NCBI RefSeq assembly: GCF_003716875.1
Contig: NZ_CP033077.1
Location: 124,001-188,000 of the forward strand
DNA from: Vibrio zhugei
GTDB lineage: Bacteria; Pseudomonadota; Gammaproteobacteria; Enterobacterales; Vibrionaceae
Direction of reading: 5' to 3'
Length of the DNA: 64,000 nt
Each line of letters opens with the position of its first letter. Position 1 is the first letter of the stretch. Positions 44,211-55,294 of the stretch are shown here, piece by piece. Under the pieces are notes generated by a model, which ran no database searches, was not told the DNA's origin, and saw nothing but the letters and a program-made list of their open reading frames with translations. The position numbers and the translations under genes were made by a program.

Positions 44211-44951
44211 ATGAAAATCGCATTAGTCACCGGTGGCTCTAAAGGGATTGGATTACATACCGTTTTGCGGATGGTCGAGTTGGGGCACCAAGTGATCACC
44301 TGTTCTCGCTCACGAGAGACTTGGTCCGAGGCCGTGAATACCTATCCACAGCTTGCTGCTGTTGATCATCGATGTGTTGATATCAGTGATGAGGCCGCAC
44401 TCGCCGCGTTTTATGCGGGCATTAAAGAGCGTTATGGCCGTCTCGATTACGCAGTGAATAATGCCTCACCTGCGTTAGTTTCTGGTGGACCGTTTGCGAC
44501 GTTGAAAGCGGAAAAACTCAAAGAAACGTTGGATGTCGACTTCTGGGCGCAGGCGTTGTGCTTTCAATATGAAATTGATCTGATGAGTGATGGTGGTGCG
44601 ATTGTCAATGTCAGTTCAATCAATGGCATTCGCCCAACTCCGAGGGCGGCGATGTTCAGTGCTGCAAAGCATGCGCTTGAGGGATTAACGCAGTCCGTCG
44701 CGTTAGAAAATATCGCGGCCGGTATTCGTATTAATTCGGTGGCGCCAGGGGTCACATGGACGCCGCGTTGGGATGAGAAACGAGTCGATAACCCGAACAT
44801 TCGTGAAGAGGTTTCAGACGTGGTGCCGGTACAGCGTTTCGCTGACCCACAAGAGATAGTTAATGCGATTGAATTTTTACTCTCTGATAAAGCCAGCTAT
44901 ATTGTCGGCCATACGTTGGTGGTTGATGGTGGTTTGACATTGACATGGTAA
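44211..44951 (+). CDS. SDR-family oxidoreductase with Phe at the usual catalytic Tyr
   Basis: The 246-residue short-chain dehydrogenase has the NAD(P) motif TGGSKGIG at 7-14, the NNASP segment, the active-site serine in VNVSSINGIRP, and the PG-motif SVAPGVTWTP. The YxxxK motif reads FSAAK, with TTC (Phe) at the place of the catalytic Tyr near residue 149. Either another residue takes over, or the protein is inactive as an oxidoreductase. GGAAGG is upstream of the ATG; the cutC gene follows after 32 bp and is probably co-transcribed. Confidence 0.85.
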   Translation: MKIALVTGGSKGIGLHTVLRMVELGHQVITCSRSRETWSEAVNTYPQLAAVDHRCVDISDEAALAAFYAGIKERYGRLDYAVNNASPALVSGGPFATLKAEKLKETLDVDFWAQALCFQYEIDLMSDGGAIVNVSSINGIRPTPRAAMFSAAKHALEGLTQSVALENIAAGIRINSVAPGVTWTPRWDEKRVDNPNIREEVSDVVPVQRFADPQEIVNAIEFLLSDKASYIVGHTLVVDGGLTLTW

Positions 44952-44983
44952 CTCGCGCGTAGATAGCTGAGATAGGAATTAAC

Positions 44984-45736
44984 ATGACAAACATCTGTGT
45001 GGAAGTGTGCGTTGATAGTATTGAATCGCTGCACAATGCGCTGGAGGGAGGCGCGGGACGTATTGAACTGTGCAGCTCATTAGCTCTTGGCGGGATCACG
45101 CCAACCGTGGGATTGATCAAATATGCGGTTGAACAGTCAAGCGTACCCGTATATGCCATGGTTCGCCCTCGCAGCGGTGATTTTCTCTATAGTGCGGATG
45201 AAGTCGCGATGATGGCCGATGAGATTGAGTTCTTACGAGATCAGGGGGTTGATGGGGTTGTTGTCGGTGCATTAACCGCCGATGCCGCGATTGATAGTAA
45301 GGCAATAGCCTGTTGGAAATACAGTGCAGGTCCGATGGGAATGACGTTCCACCGCGCCTTTGATTGGACCGCAGATCCGGAGCGCGCACTAGAAACCTTG
45401 ATTGATCTTGGATGTGAACGCGTATTGAGCTCTGGGGGACAAGCGACGGCACAAGTCGGAATGCACTATTTACGTCAGTGGATTCAACAAACTCAGCGGC
45501 GGTTGTCCATCATGCTAGGCAGCGGGATCACGCCGCATAATGTGAGTGAGATACTCCAGTATACTGGCGCCTGTGAGGTGCATTTATCCGGTAAAGCGTT
45601 GCAACCCAGTCGAATGAGTGTTCAGACCCAGCGTGCCGTGATGGGCAGTGATGCGCAAGCGGATAGTTACCGAGCCGTAACGGATAGCGAGCAGATTCGC
45701 CAAACCATTGTTCAGTGTCAATCGTTGATGACATAA
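44984..45736 (+). CDS. cutC: Copper homeostasis protein CutC
   Basis: CutC is a cytoplasmic TIM-barrel protein linked to copper tolerance in bacteria and animals, though the E. coli copper phenotype is disputed. The 250 residues show the family blocks EVCVDSIESLHNALEGGAGRIELC (in two parts), YAMVRPRSGDFLYS near 51, and TFHRAFDWTADP near 123. GATAGGA lies upstream of the ATG. Its own terminator follows directly. Confidence 0.95.
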   Translation: MTNICVEVCVDSIESLHNALEGGAGRIELCSSLALGGITPTVGLIKYAVEQSSVPVYAMVRPRSGDFLYSADEVAMMADEIEFLRDQGVDGVVVGALTADAAIDSKAIACWKYSAGPMGMTFHRAFDWTADPERALETLIDLGCERVLSSGGQATAQVGMHYLRQWIQQTQRRLSIMLGSGITPHNVSEILQYTGACEVHLSGKALQPSRMSVQTQRAVMGSDAQADSYRAVTDSEQIRQTIVQCQSLMT

Positions 45737-45754
45737 AACATAGATTCACACAGT

Positions 45755-45783
45755 AAAAAACCTCGGCTTGCCGGGGTTTTTGT
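45755..45783 (+). terminator. Terminator after cutC
   Basis: Stem AAAACC-CGG / CCGGGGTTTT around CTTG with an A-run on the left and T5 on the right. Confidence 0.8.
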
Positions 45784-45794
45784 TTTCTCGATGT

Positions 45795-45806
45795 GGCAAT
45801 GTCGCA
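45795..45806. promoter_or_regulatory. Candidate GbdR-type site upstream of glyA
   Basis: GGCAATGTCGCA, 116 bp before the glyA ATG. TGTCGC (or TGTCGT) in a similar setting also occurs before sdaA, gbdR and the dipeptidase gene. The link to GbdR is inference. Confidence 0.3.
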
Positions 45807-45921
45807 AATCGACATTCGCTAGACGTTACTAAGCATATTCGAATGAGCGGCAGTCTATAACATCTACTCTATCCCAAGGAAGAAAGTCACTTCATATTTG
45901 AAGGCCTGCATGGAGAGAAGG

Positions 45922-47187
45922 ATGTTTACGAAAAAAGATTCGATAGCTGAGTTCGACGAAGCGGTATGGACGGCAATGCAGCTTGAGACACAACGTCAAG
46001 AAGAGCACATTGAACTGATCGCTTCTGAGAACTACACCAGCCCCCGCGTCATGGAAGCACAAGGTTCGGTCTTAACCAATAAATACGCTGAAGGGTATCC
46101 TGGTAAGCGTTATTACGGTGGATGTGAATATGTTGACCAAATCGAACAGCTTGCTATTGAGCGCGCTTGTCGTCTCTTTGGCGCTGATTATGCCAACGTG
46201 CAACCTCATTCCGGCTCGCAAGCCAATGCAGCGGTGTACGCCGCGCTGTGTCAACCCGGTGATACCATTCTTGGTATGAGTTTGGATCATGGAGGCCATT
46301 TGACTCATGGTTCCAAAGTCAGCTTTTCAGGTAAAATTTATCATGCCATTCAATATGGCATTACCGCAGATTCTGGGGAGATCGATTTTGAACAAGTCGA
46401 GCAACTGGCGCTAGAGCATCGCCCCAAAGTCATCGTGGCCGGATTTTCTGCTTATTCACGTAAAATTGATTGGTCACGTTTTCGGACTATTGCGGATCAA
46501 GTCGATGCCTACTTATTTGTTGATATGGCCCATGTTGCATGCTTGGTGGCCACAGGGTTATACCCGAATCCCATCCCTTGGGCAGACGTGGTGACGACGA
46601 CAACACACAAAACCTTACGTGGTCCACGTGGCGGTTTGATCCTCGTTAAAGCAAATCCAGACATAGAGAAAAAACTCAATTCAGCGGTATTTCCCGGTGG
46701 ACAAGGTGGACCATTGATGCACGTGATTGCAGCCAAAGCCATTGCGTTTCAAGAGGCCTTACAACCGGAGTTTACTGCCTATCAAAAACAAGTTGTGATG
46801 AATGCGCAAGTCATGGCGGAAGTATTGCGGGGACGAGGGTTTGAGATCGTTTCAAATGGCACCGATAACCACTTGTTTCTGCTTAGCTTAGTGAAACAAG
46901 GACTGACTGGAAAAGCGGCCGACGCCGCGTTAGGCCGAGCCAATATCACCGTGAACAAAAATACCGTTCCGAACGATCCTCAATCGCCTTTTGTGACCTC
47001 CGGTTTACGTATTGGCTCGCCAGTTGTGACGACGCGTGGTTTTAAAGACGCTGAATGCACCAAGTTGGCAGGCTGGATCGCCGATATTTTGGACGCATTA
47101 GAGAATGAAGAACACTTGGAATCCACCATTCGTAACGTCAAATCACAGGTTATCGCACTTTGTGCGCAATTCCCTGTGTATCGCTAA
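45922..47187 (+). CDS. glyA: Serine hydroxymethyltransferase (betaine/sarcosine-cluster copy)
   Basis: SHMT interconverts glycine and serine with 5,10-methylene-THF; here it would join glycine from sarcosine with the methylene group freed by SoxBDAG to give serine. ATG 45922 (421 residues) is preferred to the upstream starts because GGAGAG lies 5-10 nt before it. The PLP lysine is in [14 protein letters not shown] near residue 231 and the [19 protein letters not shown] start is invariant. It lies 30 bp upstream of soxB, so it is the first gene of the glyA-soxBDAG-purU unit, distinct from the housekeeping glyA expected elsewhere. Confidence 0.95.
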   Translation: MFTKKDSIAEFDEAVWTAMQLETQRQEEHIELIASENYTSPRVMEAQGSVLTNKYAEGYPGKRYYGGCEYVDQIEQLAIERACRLFGADYANVQPHSGSQANAAVYAALCQPGDTILGMSLDHGGHLTHGSKVSFSGKIYHAIQYGITADSGEIDFEQVEQLALEHRPKVIVAGFSAYSRKIDWSRFRTIADQVDAYLFVDMAHVACLVATGLYPNPIPWADVVTTTTHKTLRGPRGGLILVKANPDIEKKLNSAVFPGGQGGPLMHVIAAKAIAFQEALQPEFTAYQKQVVMNAQVMAEVLRGRGFEIVSNGTDNHLFLLSLVKQGLTGKAADAALGRANITVNKNTVPNDPQSPFVTSGLRIGSPVVTTRGFKDAECTKLAGWIADILDALENEEHLESTIRNVKSQVIALCAQFPVYR

Positions 47188-47217
47188 GCCACGGAAAGGA
47201 AACTCGGGAGAGAATAT

Positions 47218-48471
47218 ATGGAGCGTTATTCAGGATTTGGGCTGTTGAAACACAGTTTTGGTTATCACGAAAATTGGCAGCGCCTATGGCGCAACCCTCA
47301 GCCGAAGAAAAAGTACGATGTCATTATCGTAGGTGGTGGCGGTCATGGCTTAGCAACGGCGTATTATTTGGCCAAAGAACATGGCATTACAAATATAGCG
47401 GTGATCGAAAAAGGGTATTTAGGCGGTGGTAATACCGCCCGTAATACCACGATTGTTCGTTCTAATTATCTGTGGGATGAAGCCGCACACTTGTTTGAGC
47501 ATTCTCTCAAACTGTGGGAAGGGCTCTCGCAAGATCTGAACTACAACGTGATGTTTTCACAGCGAGGTTGTTTGAATGTGGGACATACGTTGCAAGACAT
47601 GCGTGACATTGAGCGCCGAGTGAACGCAAACCGTCTTAATGGGATTGATGGTGAAGTGCTGGATGCTCAGCAAGTTAAGGAAATCGTTCCGGCGATGGAT
47701 TGCTCGCAAAATCGTCGTTATCCCGTGATGGGGGCATCGTGGCAGCCTCGTGCAGGGGTCGCACGTCACGATGCGGTAGCTTGGGGATACGCACGCGGAG
47801 CTGACTCAATGGGGGTCGATCTGCTGCAACAAACCGAAGTTGTTGGGTTTGAAATGGAAGATGGCGCGGTAGTCGGGGTGAAAACACATCGCCATGGCGT
47901 GATTCGCGCCGACCGCGTCGGATGTGTTACCGCGGGCCACTCTGGGGTCATGGCAAAAATGGCGGGCTTTGAATTACCGGTTGAATCTCACCCGTTACAA
48001 GCGTTGGTATCAGAGCCCATCAAGCCGGTGATTGATACCGTCGTTATGTCGAATCATGTGCATGGGTATGTCAGTCAATCAGACAAAGGAGATTTGGTCA
48101 TTGGCGCTGGGATTGATGGATACACCGGGTACGGCCAGCGAGGATCGTACCCTACCATCGAGCATACTATCCAAGCGATTGTTGAAATGTTCCCAAGCTT
48201 TAGCCGGGTGCGGATGAACCGTCAATGGGGCGGGATTGTCGATACCACCCATGATGCCAGCCCGATCATCTCTAAAACGCCCGTTGAGAATCTGTTCTTT
48301 AACTGTGGCTGGGGGACAGGGGGATTTAAAGCCACCCCAGGGTCAGGCAATGTGTTTGCCGCCTCGTTAGCCAAGGGGGAGATGCATGAACTCGCCGCAC
48401 CGTTTTCAATGTTCCGTTTTCATGATGGTGCGTTGGTGGATGAACATGGTGCCGCTGGTGTTGCGCATTAA
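47218..48471 (+). CDS. soxB: Sarcosine oxidase subunit beta
   Basis: SoxB is the FAD subunit of the four-subunit sarcosine oxidase, which demethylates sarcosine to glycine with O2 and passes the methyl carbon to THF. The 417-residue protein has the Rossmann motif [17 protein letters not shown] near 35-50, the covalent-FMN region near HGYV, and an [20 protein letters not shown] block near 330. GAAA-GGAAA precedes the ATG. The next gene begins 15 bp after its stop. Confidence 0.96.
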   Translation: MERYSGFGLLKHSFGYHENWQRLWRNPQPKKKYDVIIVGGGGHGLATAYYLAKEHGITNIAVIEKGYLGGGNTARNTTIVRSNYLWDEAAHLFEHSLKLWEGLSQDLNYNVMFSQRGCLNVGHTLQDMRDIERRVNANRLNGIDGEVLDAQQVKEIVPAMDCSQNRRYPVMGASWQPRAGVARHDAVAWGYARGADSMGVDLLQQTEVVGFEMEDGAVVGVKTHRHGVIRADRVGCVTAGHSGVMAKMAGFELPVESHPLQALVSEPIKPVIDTVVMSNHVHGYVSQSDKGDLVIGAGIDGYTGYGQRGSYPTIEHTIQAIVEMFPSFSRVRMNRQWGGIVDTTHDASPIISKTPVENLFFNCGWGTGGFKATPGSGNVFAASLAKGEMHELAAPFSMFRFHDGALVDEHGAAGVAH

Positions 48472-48486
48472 GCTAAGGAGAGCCAA

Positions 48487-48792
48487 ATGTTTCATATTTA
48501 TTGCCCATATTGCCAAGAAATGCGTGAAGAAGAAGAATTTCACGCCAAAGGACAAGCCAGTATTGCTCGTCCTTTAGACCCCGATAATTGCACGGACAAA
48601 GAGTGGGGAGAGTTCCTCCATTTTCGCACCAACCCTAAAGGCACGCATCATGAGATGTGGCACCACGCAGCAGGATGCCGGAAGTATTTCAATATCGTTC
48701 GTAACACTGCAACGTATGAAATCGAACAGGTATATAAAATGGGTGAAGAACCCAAAGCGTCTGAGCATGAAAGCCAAGGAGTGGAATCATGA
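48487..48792 (+). CDS. soxD: Sarcosine oxidase subunit delta
   Basis: The small zinc-binding subunit of 101 residues has the FHIYCPYCQEMREEEEF start with two cysteines, then HHAAGCRKYFNIVRNT near residue 60 with further Cys/His, which bind zinc in the known complex. AAGGAG is 6 nt upstream. Its stop codon overlaps the start of soxA (ATGA, 48789-48792), the usual translational coupling. Confidence 0.95.
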   Translation: MFHIYCPYCQEMREEEEFHAKGQASIARPLDPDNCTDKEWGEFLHFRTNPKGTHHEMWHHAAGCRKYFNIVRNTATYEIEQVYKMGEEPKASEHESQGVES

Positions 48793-51700
48793 AACAACCT
48801 AATCGCTTAGCCTCTGGGGGCCGAATTAAACGCGCTAAAGTGCTGAACTTCACTTTTAATGGAAAATCCTATCAAGGGTTTGAAGGCGACACGGTCGCGT
48901 CTGCTTTGTTGGCCAATGGCATTGATATCGTCGGCCGCAGCTTCAAATACAGTCGTCCTCGGGGCGTGATTGCGGCGGGAGCGGAAGAACCTAATGCCAT
49001 TTTACAAGTGGGGGCAACGGAAGCCACACAGATCCCCAATGTACGCGCGACTCAGCAAGAGCTCTATGAAGGGTTAGTGTGTTCGTCAACCAATGGTTGG
49101 CCGAATGTGCAAACTGATTTGATGGGCATGGTAGGCAAAGTCGGTGCCAGCTTGATGCCGCCCGGTTTTTACTACAAAACCTTCATGAGTCCGGCGAAAA
49201 TGTGGCCGACTTACGAAAAATACATTCGCAAAGCGGCTGGATTAGGGCGAGCGTCAAGTGAGCCGGATCCGGATATCTACGATCACATTAACCAGCATTG
49301 CGATCTGCTTGTGGTTGGTGCAGGCCCGGCCGGGTTAATGAGTGCGTTATGTGCGGCAAAAGCCGGGGCACGGGTGATCATCGCCGACGAGCAAAATGAG
49401 TTTGGTGGCAGTTTGCTCGCGAGTCGTGAATTGATTGATGGTAAACCAGCGAGTGCTTGGGTGGAATCGGTGGTGGATGAACTGGCCACTTATGATGACG
49501 TCACGTTGTTGAGCTGCTCGACAGTGAATGGCTATCACGATCATAACTTCCTGACGATTCATGAACGGATCGGTGATCACGTCGCCGATGTAATTGGTCG
49601 CGATAAAGTGCGTCAGCGTATGCACCGAGTTCGCGCGAATTGGGTGATCTTAGCGACTGGCGCTCATGAACGGCCATTAGTGTATGCCAACAACGATGTT
49701 CCTGGGTGCATGCAAGCGTCAGCGGTATCCACTTACATTCAACGTTATGCGGTGGTGCCGGGTGAGCAATTGGTACTCATGACCACCAATGACGAAGCCT
49801 ATCAAACGGCACTCGACTGGGCGAATGCTGGAAAAGAAGTGGTGGCGGTAGTGGATACCCGTCAAACCGTGTCGGGCGCACGTATCGACGCGGTAAAAGA
49901 ACTGGGGATAGAGGTCATCACCGGCAGCGCTGTCATCGATGTGACCGGTTCGAAACGTGTATCAGGTGCGGTGGTGGCGAGCATCAATGAAGAAGGTGAC
50001 GCGGTCACTGGAAAAGAACGCACACTCGCCTGTGATACGATTGCCAGCTCAGGCGGATGGAGTCCAGCCGTTCACTTATCGTGCCATATGGGCAGCCGTC
50101 CGGTGTGGGATGAACAAGCAATCGGGTTCGTTCCTGGGGAAACCGTCCAACGCCAATTAACAGCAGGATCGATCAACGGGCTACAAACCTTACAGTCGGT
50201 GCTAGAACAAGGTTTGGAAGTCGGTCAAAGCGCTGTACAGCGTTTATCACTGGTGGCCAGTGCTCTGAGCTGTCCGAAAGTCGAGACATTACGCAGCAAC
50301 CCACCAATGGCTTTGTTTCATATTCCGCATACCAAACCGACGTCACGCGCACCCAAGCAGTTTGTCGATTATCAAAATGATGTTACGGCGTCTGCAATCG
50401 AACTCGCCACGCGAGAGGGCTTTGAATCCATTGAGCATGTGAAACGCTATACGGCATTAGGTTTTGGCACGGATCAAGGCAAACTCGGTAATATCAATGG
50501 TATGGCGTTTGCCGCAAAAAAACTGGGGCAAACCATTCCGGAAACAGGGACGACGATTTTCCGTCCTAATTATACGCCAGTGACGTTTGGCGCGATTTCT
50601 GGTCGTCATTGCAATGAGCTTTTTGACCTCATTCGTTATACCGCGATGCACGAATGGCATGAGGCGCATGGGGCAAAACTTGAAGACGTCGGTCAATGGA
50701 AACGCCCTTGGTATTATCCGAAAGGTGGTGAAACCATGCAACAGGCGCTCAATCGTGAGTGTCTGGCTGTGCGAGAAGGCGTCGGTATTTTGGATGCGTC
50801 CACCTTAGGGAAAATTGATATTCAAGGCAAAGATGCGCGTGAGTTTATCGGGCGTGTGTACTCTAACGCTTGGGCGAAATTAGCCATAGGTAAGTGTCGC
50901 TATGGATTAATGTGTGGTGAAGATGGCATGGTCTTCGACGATGGTGTGACGTCGTGTTTGGGCGAAAACCACTTTTTAATGACCACAACGACTGGCGGCG
51001 CCGCGCATGTATTGGAATGGCTTGAGTTATACCACCAAACAGAATGGCCTGATTTGGAAGTGTATATGAACAGCGTTACGGATCATTGGGCCACCATGAC
51101 ACTTGGGGGGCCAAAAAGTCGAGAGTTGCTCAAAGAGCTAACGGATATGGATCTGAGTGCGGATAACTTTAAGTTTATGGACTGGCGAGAAGGGAACGTC
51201 GCAGGAGTCCCGGCGCGCATCTTCCGTATTTCATTTACGGGTGAATTATCCTACGAGATCAATGTGCAAGCCAATTATGCCCGTTATGTCTGGGATAAAT
51301 TGTTCGAACACGGTGACAAATACGACTTAACGCCTTATGGCACGGAAACCATGCACATTCTTCGAGCGGAAAAAGGGTTCATTATTACCGGGCAAGACAC
51401 GGATGGGTCCATGACGCCTCATGATTTAGGAATGAGCTGGTGTGTCGGGATGAAAAAGCCATTTAGCTTTATTGGTAAACGAGGTATGGCGTTAGAGGCC
51501 AATGCGCGCCCAGCTCGCAAGCAATTGGTTGGACTTAAAACGGTGAACCCAAAAAGAGGTGCTACCGGAAGGAGCGCAAGCGGTTGCTGATCCCAATGAG
51601 CCAGTGCCGATGACGATGTTAGGGCATGTGAGTTCGAGCTATTGGAGTGCCACGTTACAACGTGGTATCGCAATGGGCTTTATTATTGATGGGCAAAATA

Positions 51701-51807
51701 AAATGGGCGATACCGTGTATTACCCACTTGCGGACGGGCAAGTGATAGAAGCGGAAATCTGCAGCCCTATATTCTTGGATCCAAAAGGAGAACGCCAAAA
51801 TGTCTGA
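48789..51807 (+). pseudogene. soxA: Sarcosine oxidase subunit alpha, frameshifted by +1 near the 3' end
   Basis: SoxA carries NAD+, the THF-binding aminomethyltransferase domain and the channel between them. It opens with a 2Fe-2S-like domain (SYQGFEGDTVASALLANGID), the NAD fold (VVGAGPAGLMSALCA near 173), and a C-terminal GcvT-like half (MCGEDGMVFDDGVTS onward). The frame as written stops at 51590 after KTVNPKRGATG; the correct C-terminus (PEGAQAVADPNEPVPMT to 51807) is in another frame. Taking one A from the A5 run at 51551-51555 joins them into 1005 codons, the usual SoxA size. soxG overlaps its end by 8 nt. Confidence 0.93.
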
Positions 51808-52468
51808 TGTCGTTTCGAGCAATAAAACAGAGGTCAATGCAACGCAAGATGTGGCGGTAATGGATCACTATTGTACGCGGCCAGCACAATCCCCGATTTT
51901 TGATGACCAAAAACATTTCAGCATCCAACCGACCACCAGCAAAGCGGGGGCTGTCATGAAAGAACTGGCGTTTATGGGACATCTCATTTTGCGAGGGAAC
52001 AGCGACAATCCCGATTTCGTTCGTGGGGTCTCTCAGGTGCTTGGTATGGACTTACCCGTCAAACCGTTAACCAGTGTCTCTAACGATGTGACTCGCATAT
52101 TGTGGGTGACCCCCGATGAATGGTTGATCATTTCTTCGGGCGATATGATCTTTGATATCGAAGTGGCGCTGCGCGCGAAATTGACCGGACATTACTCGCT
52201 TGTGAACCAAAGTGGCGGCCAAACCATCATTCAATTGTCTGGAGAAAGTGCAAGAGTGATGCTCAAGAAAAGCACTCCGCTGGATGTGCATCCGAAAGCC
52301 TTTCCTGTAGGGAAAGCGGCGACCTCGGTATTTGCAAAAAGCTCAGCCTTGATTTGTCGCACGGGGGACATGCAGTGGCAACTCGTTGTCAGGCGCAGTT
52401 TTGCTGATTACCTATGGCGCTGGCTATTGGATGCAGGCCAAGAATTTGGTCTAACGATTGAAAAATAA
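51800..52468 (+). CDS. soxG: Sarcosine oxidase subunit gamma
   Basis: The 222-residue gamma subunit (SoxG family, GcvT-like fold) stabilises the flavin subunits of the heterotetramer. It starts at ATG 51800 inside the last codons of soxA, with AAAGGAG 8-14 nt upstream. Recognisable are TPDEWLIIS near 109 and HYSLVNQSGGQTIIQLSGESAR near 131. Its 5' overlap with soxA explains why the frameshift in soxA does not disturb this gene, although translation coupled to soxA would be reduced. Confidence 0.93.
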   Translation: MSDVVSSNKTEVNATQDVAVMDHYCTRPAQSPIFDDQKHFSIQPTTSKAGAVMKELAFMGHLILRGNSDNPDFVRGVSQVLGMDLPVKPLTSVSNDVTRILWVTPDEWLIISSGDMIFDIEVALRAKLTGHYSLVNQSGGQTIIQLSGESARVMLKKSTPLDVHPKAFPVGKAATSVFAKSSALICRTGDMQWQLVVRRSFADYLWRWLLDAGQEFGLTIEK

Positions 52469-52475
52469 GGATAGC

Positions 52476-52499
52476 AAGCCGAGCACGATTGCTCGGCTT
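52476..52499 (+). terminator. Perfect hairpin between soxG and purU, at the purU start
   Basis: Ten base pairs (AAGCCGAGCA / TGCTCGGCTT) with a CGAT tetraloop, ending 5 bp before the first purU ATG. No T-tract follows, so RNA processing or translational control is as likely as termination. Confidence 0.5.
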
Positions 52500-52516
52500 A
52501 TCGTATGGAGCAACAC

Positions 52517-53386
52517 ATGGCACATATAAAATCTGATACTTGGGTATTTACGGGCAGTTGCCCTAGCCAGTTGGGGACCGTGGATGTGGTCACCCGTTTT
52601 ATGGCGGAATCAGGGAATTATATTGATGAAATTCATTCCTTTGATGATCGTCTACAGCGACAATTTTTTCTTCGTATTGAGTTTACTCCCAATCAGGATG
52701 ATTTTTCAGTCACACGGTTTAATGACGAATTTGCCAAGCGGGCCAGACAGTTTGATATGCAGTGGGATTTGTCGCCATCTTCTCAAAAACAACGTGTGGC
52801 GATTCTGGTATCAAAATTCGATCATTGTTTAAACGATCTGTTGTTTCGGGTACGGACTGGGCAATTAGCGATTGAAGTTCCGGTGATTATTTCCAACCAC
52901 CCAGATTTAGAACCGTTGGCGAAATGGCATAATATTCCTTATTACCATTTGCCAATCACACCAGAGACGAAGTTAGCGCAAGAACAGCAGATTTTAGGTC
53001 TGTTGGAGGAGTACCGCATTGATCTCACGGTGCTTGCTCGGTATATGCAAGTGCTGTCGCCTGAAATGTGTGGTCACCTAGATGGTAAAGCCATTAATAT
53101 TCACCATTCGCTACTGCCCGGCTTTAAGGGGGCAAGGCCCTATCATCAGGCATGGGAGAAAGGGGTCAAAATGGTGGGCGCGACGGCCCATTATGTCAAC
53201 AATGATCTTGATGAGGGGCCGATCATCACACAAGGCATTCAGACCGTCGATCATGCGCATTACCCTGAAGATTTGATTTCTAAGGGACAAGATATTGAAC
53301 GTATTACCTTGTTCAATGCCGTGCGTTATCATGTCGAAAAACGGGTGTTTTTAAGCGGAAAGCGCACCGTGGTTTTTAGTAATTAA
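52517..53386 (+). CDS. purU: Formyltetrahydrofolate deformylase
   Basis: PurU splits 10-formyl-THF into formate and THF, returning folate used up by the demethylations. ATG 52517 is preferred to ATG 52505 (four codons more) because GGAG lies 6 nt before it. The 289-residue protein has an ACT domain (about 7-85) and a formyltransferase-like domain with the NIHHSLLPGFKGARPY region (catalytic Asn/His near 190) and the DLDEGPII aspartate. It is the last gene of the glyA-sox unit and is separated from soxG only by the hairpin. Confidence 0.93.
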   Translation: MAHIKSDTWVFTGSCPSQLGTVDVVTRFMAESGNYIDEIHSFDDRLQRQFFLRIEFTPNQDDFSVTRFNDEFAKRARQFDMQWDLSPSSQKQRVAILVSKFDHCLNDLLFRVRTGQLAIEVPVIISNHPDLEPLAKWHNIPYYHLPITPETKLAQEQQILGLLEEYRIDLTVLARYMQVLSPEMCGHLDGKAINIHHSLLPGFKGARPYHQAWEKGVKMVGATAHYVNNDLDEGPIITQGIQTVDHAHYPEDLISKGQDIERITLFNAVRYHVEKRVFLSGKRTVVFSN

Positions 53387-53482
53387 CGCCTCTTCTTGGG
53401 GAAGGCCTCTCCCCACACTTTCTCAACGCGACTCATGCGCACGGCTTTTGTCTGTGGTGTCTCATTACGTCGACTTTAGTGG

Positions 53483-53494
53483 TGCAAATGTCGT
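53483..53494. promoter_or_regulatory. Candidate GbdR-type site upstream of sdaA
   Basis: TGCAAATGTCGT, 77 bp before the sdaA ATG; weaker member of the shared TGTCGC group. Confidence 0.25.
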
Positions 53495-53570
53495 TTCAGA
53501 GTATCTAAATAATCTATTATTGATAAATAATCTGTTTTCATTTGAAAACGGAATGTTTTAGGAGTGTGCC

Positions 53571-54950
53571 ATGAATATCAGCGTATTTGATTTATTTAAA
53601 ATAGGCATCGGCCCATCAAGCTCTCATACTGTCGGTCCGATGAAAGCGGCATACTTATTTATTCAAGAGTTGGAGGCCCAAGGCCTATTCGACGCGGTCG
53701 ATAGCGTCAATATTCAGCTATTCGGTTCTCTCAGTGCAACGGGCGCAGGACATAACACCCATAATGCGGTCGTGATGGGCTTGATGGGCTATCAACCAGA
53801 GACGATCAATCCCACATTGATTGAGCCCACCATTCAAGCGGTATGCGAAACGAATACGTTGGTCTTTGGCAACAAAAAGCCGATTGCTTTCGACTGGGAT
53901 ACGCAATTGGTGTTCGATGACCGAGTTTTGGATTATCACCCTAATGCGATGACACTCGCGGTTTACGATAGGGCTTCACAATTAATCAAAGAGAAAACCT
54001 ATTATTCGATTGGTGGTGGGTTCGTATTAGATGAATACGAGATCCAAGATGATCATTGGCCACAGGAGACGATAACGCTACCTTATGAATATGCGACTGG
54101 TGAGCAATTATTGGCGTTATGTAAGCAGCATCATTTACGGATTAGTGACATCGTTCTGGCGAATGAAACTGTGCTACGTCCATACGCCGACGTCAAAGCC
54201 AGCATTTTTAAGTTGTGGGGGGTAATGCAGGAATGCATTGTGAATGGGATAGAAAATACTGGGATTTTACCTGGCGGATTGAATGTCAAGCGGCGCGCCT
54301 CGGCGTTGCATCAGGCCCTGACCGCTACCTCCGAAGCCGATGTGATTTATAGTTCTCTTAGCGGGATGGATTGGGTCAATTTGTTTGCGCTCGCGGTCAA
54401 TGAAGAAAATGCAGCAGGGGGACGTATGGTTACCGCGCCGACCAATGGTGCGGCGGGCATCATTCCTGCCGTATTGGCTTATCACATGCGTTTTCACCCA
54501 AAAGCCAAAGAAGACGATGTGATGACGTTCTTTTTAGCGGCGACAGCGGTTGGCGCCTTATGCAAGAAAAATGCATCGATATCAGGAGCGGAGGTGGGCT
54601 GCCAAGGGGAAGTGGGGTCTGCCAGTGCCATGGCGGCTGCGGGATTGACGGAAATTCTTGGTGGCTCCCCTGAGCAGGTGGAAAATGCCGCTGAAATCGC
54701 GTTAGAACACAACCTCGGCCTCACATGCGATCCGGTTGGAGGTCTAGTGCAAGTGCCATGCATTGAGCGCAATGCCATTGCCGCCGTAAAGTCGATCAAC
54801 GCGGCCAACATGGCGCTGCGTGGTGATGGACAGCACTTTATCTCGTTGGATAAAGTGATCAGGACAATGCGTGATACTGGCAGGGACATGCAAGATAAGT
54901 ATAAAGAAACCTCGCGTGGTGGATTGGCGGTGAATGCGATCGAGTGCTGA
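53571..54950 (+). CDS. sdaA: L-serine dehydratase (Fe-S, single chain)
   Basis: SdaA converts L-serine to pyruvate and ammonia with a [4Fe-4S] cluster, feeding betaine carbon into central metabolism. The 459 residues begin [24 protein letters not shown] with the SSSHT motif and have the cluster cysteines in [16 protein letters not shown] near 344, and [18 protein letters not shown] near 385-398. A good AGGAG is upstream. It has its own upstream region after purU and is read towards gbdR. Confidence 0.95.
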   Translation: MNISVFDLFKIGIGPSSSHTVGPMKAAYLFIQELEAQGLFDAVDSVNIQLFGSLSATGAGHNTHNAVVMGLMGYQPETINPTLIEPTIQAVCETNTLVFGNKKPIAFDWDTQLVFDDRVLDYHPNAMTLAVYDRASQLIKEKTYYSIGGGFVLDEYEIQDDHWPQETITLPYEYATGEQLLALCKQHHLRISDIVLANETVLRPYADVKASIFKLWGVMQECIVNGIENTGILPGGLNVKRRASALHQALTATSEADVIYSSLSGMDWVNLFALAVNEENAAGGRMVTAPTNGAAGIIPAVLAYHMRFHPKAKEDDVMTFFLAATAVGALCKKNASISGAEVGCQGEVGSASAMAAAGLTEILGGSPEQVENAAEIALEHNLGLTCDPVGGLVQVPCIERNAIAAVKSINAANMALRGDGQHFISLDKVIRTMRDTGRDMQDKYKETSRGGLAVNAIEC

Positions 54951-55294
54951 TTTTTTTATCACTTGTTTTTGTTAAACCTTTTAACATTTAGCCCTGAAAT
55001 AGTGCAGTGTCGCAGCCATGGTGCAACGTAAAGGTCTGATGTATGTCACATTTTAGCTGTGACTTAGCTGCAATTTTATGTGATAAATCTAATTTTTTAG
55101 CTAGATCGCATAAATAATAAGCAATGGGTCATTTTATTTATGCTATGACACAAAAATTTAACAATAGGCGCGTCAAAGGGCACACTTGTTGCTATGTTGT
55201 TGGAGTAAACAAGACTCATATCCAGACAATAATTATTAAGGTATCGAGTCGCTACATTTTCTCTCCAACAAATAAATATGCAATGGAGTGCGCT
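54951..55294. other. 344-bp region before gbdR
   Basis: Holds the gbdR promoter and one TGTCGC-type site (55003-55014). The reading frame of gbdR runs open to 55124 but has no ribosome site there; the start at 55295 is better. No other gene. Confidence 0.6.
55003..55014. promoter_or_regulatory. Candidate GbdR-type site upstream of gbdR
   Basis: TGCAGTGTCGCA, 281 bp before the chosen gbdR start. If real it suggests autoregulation or control of a transcript starting far upstream. Confidence 0.25.
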
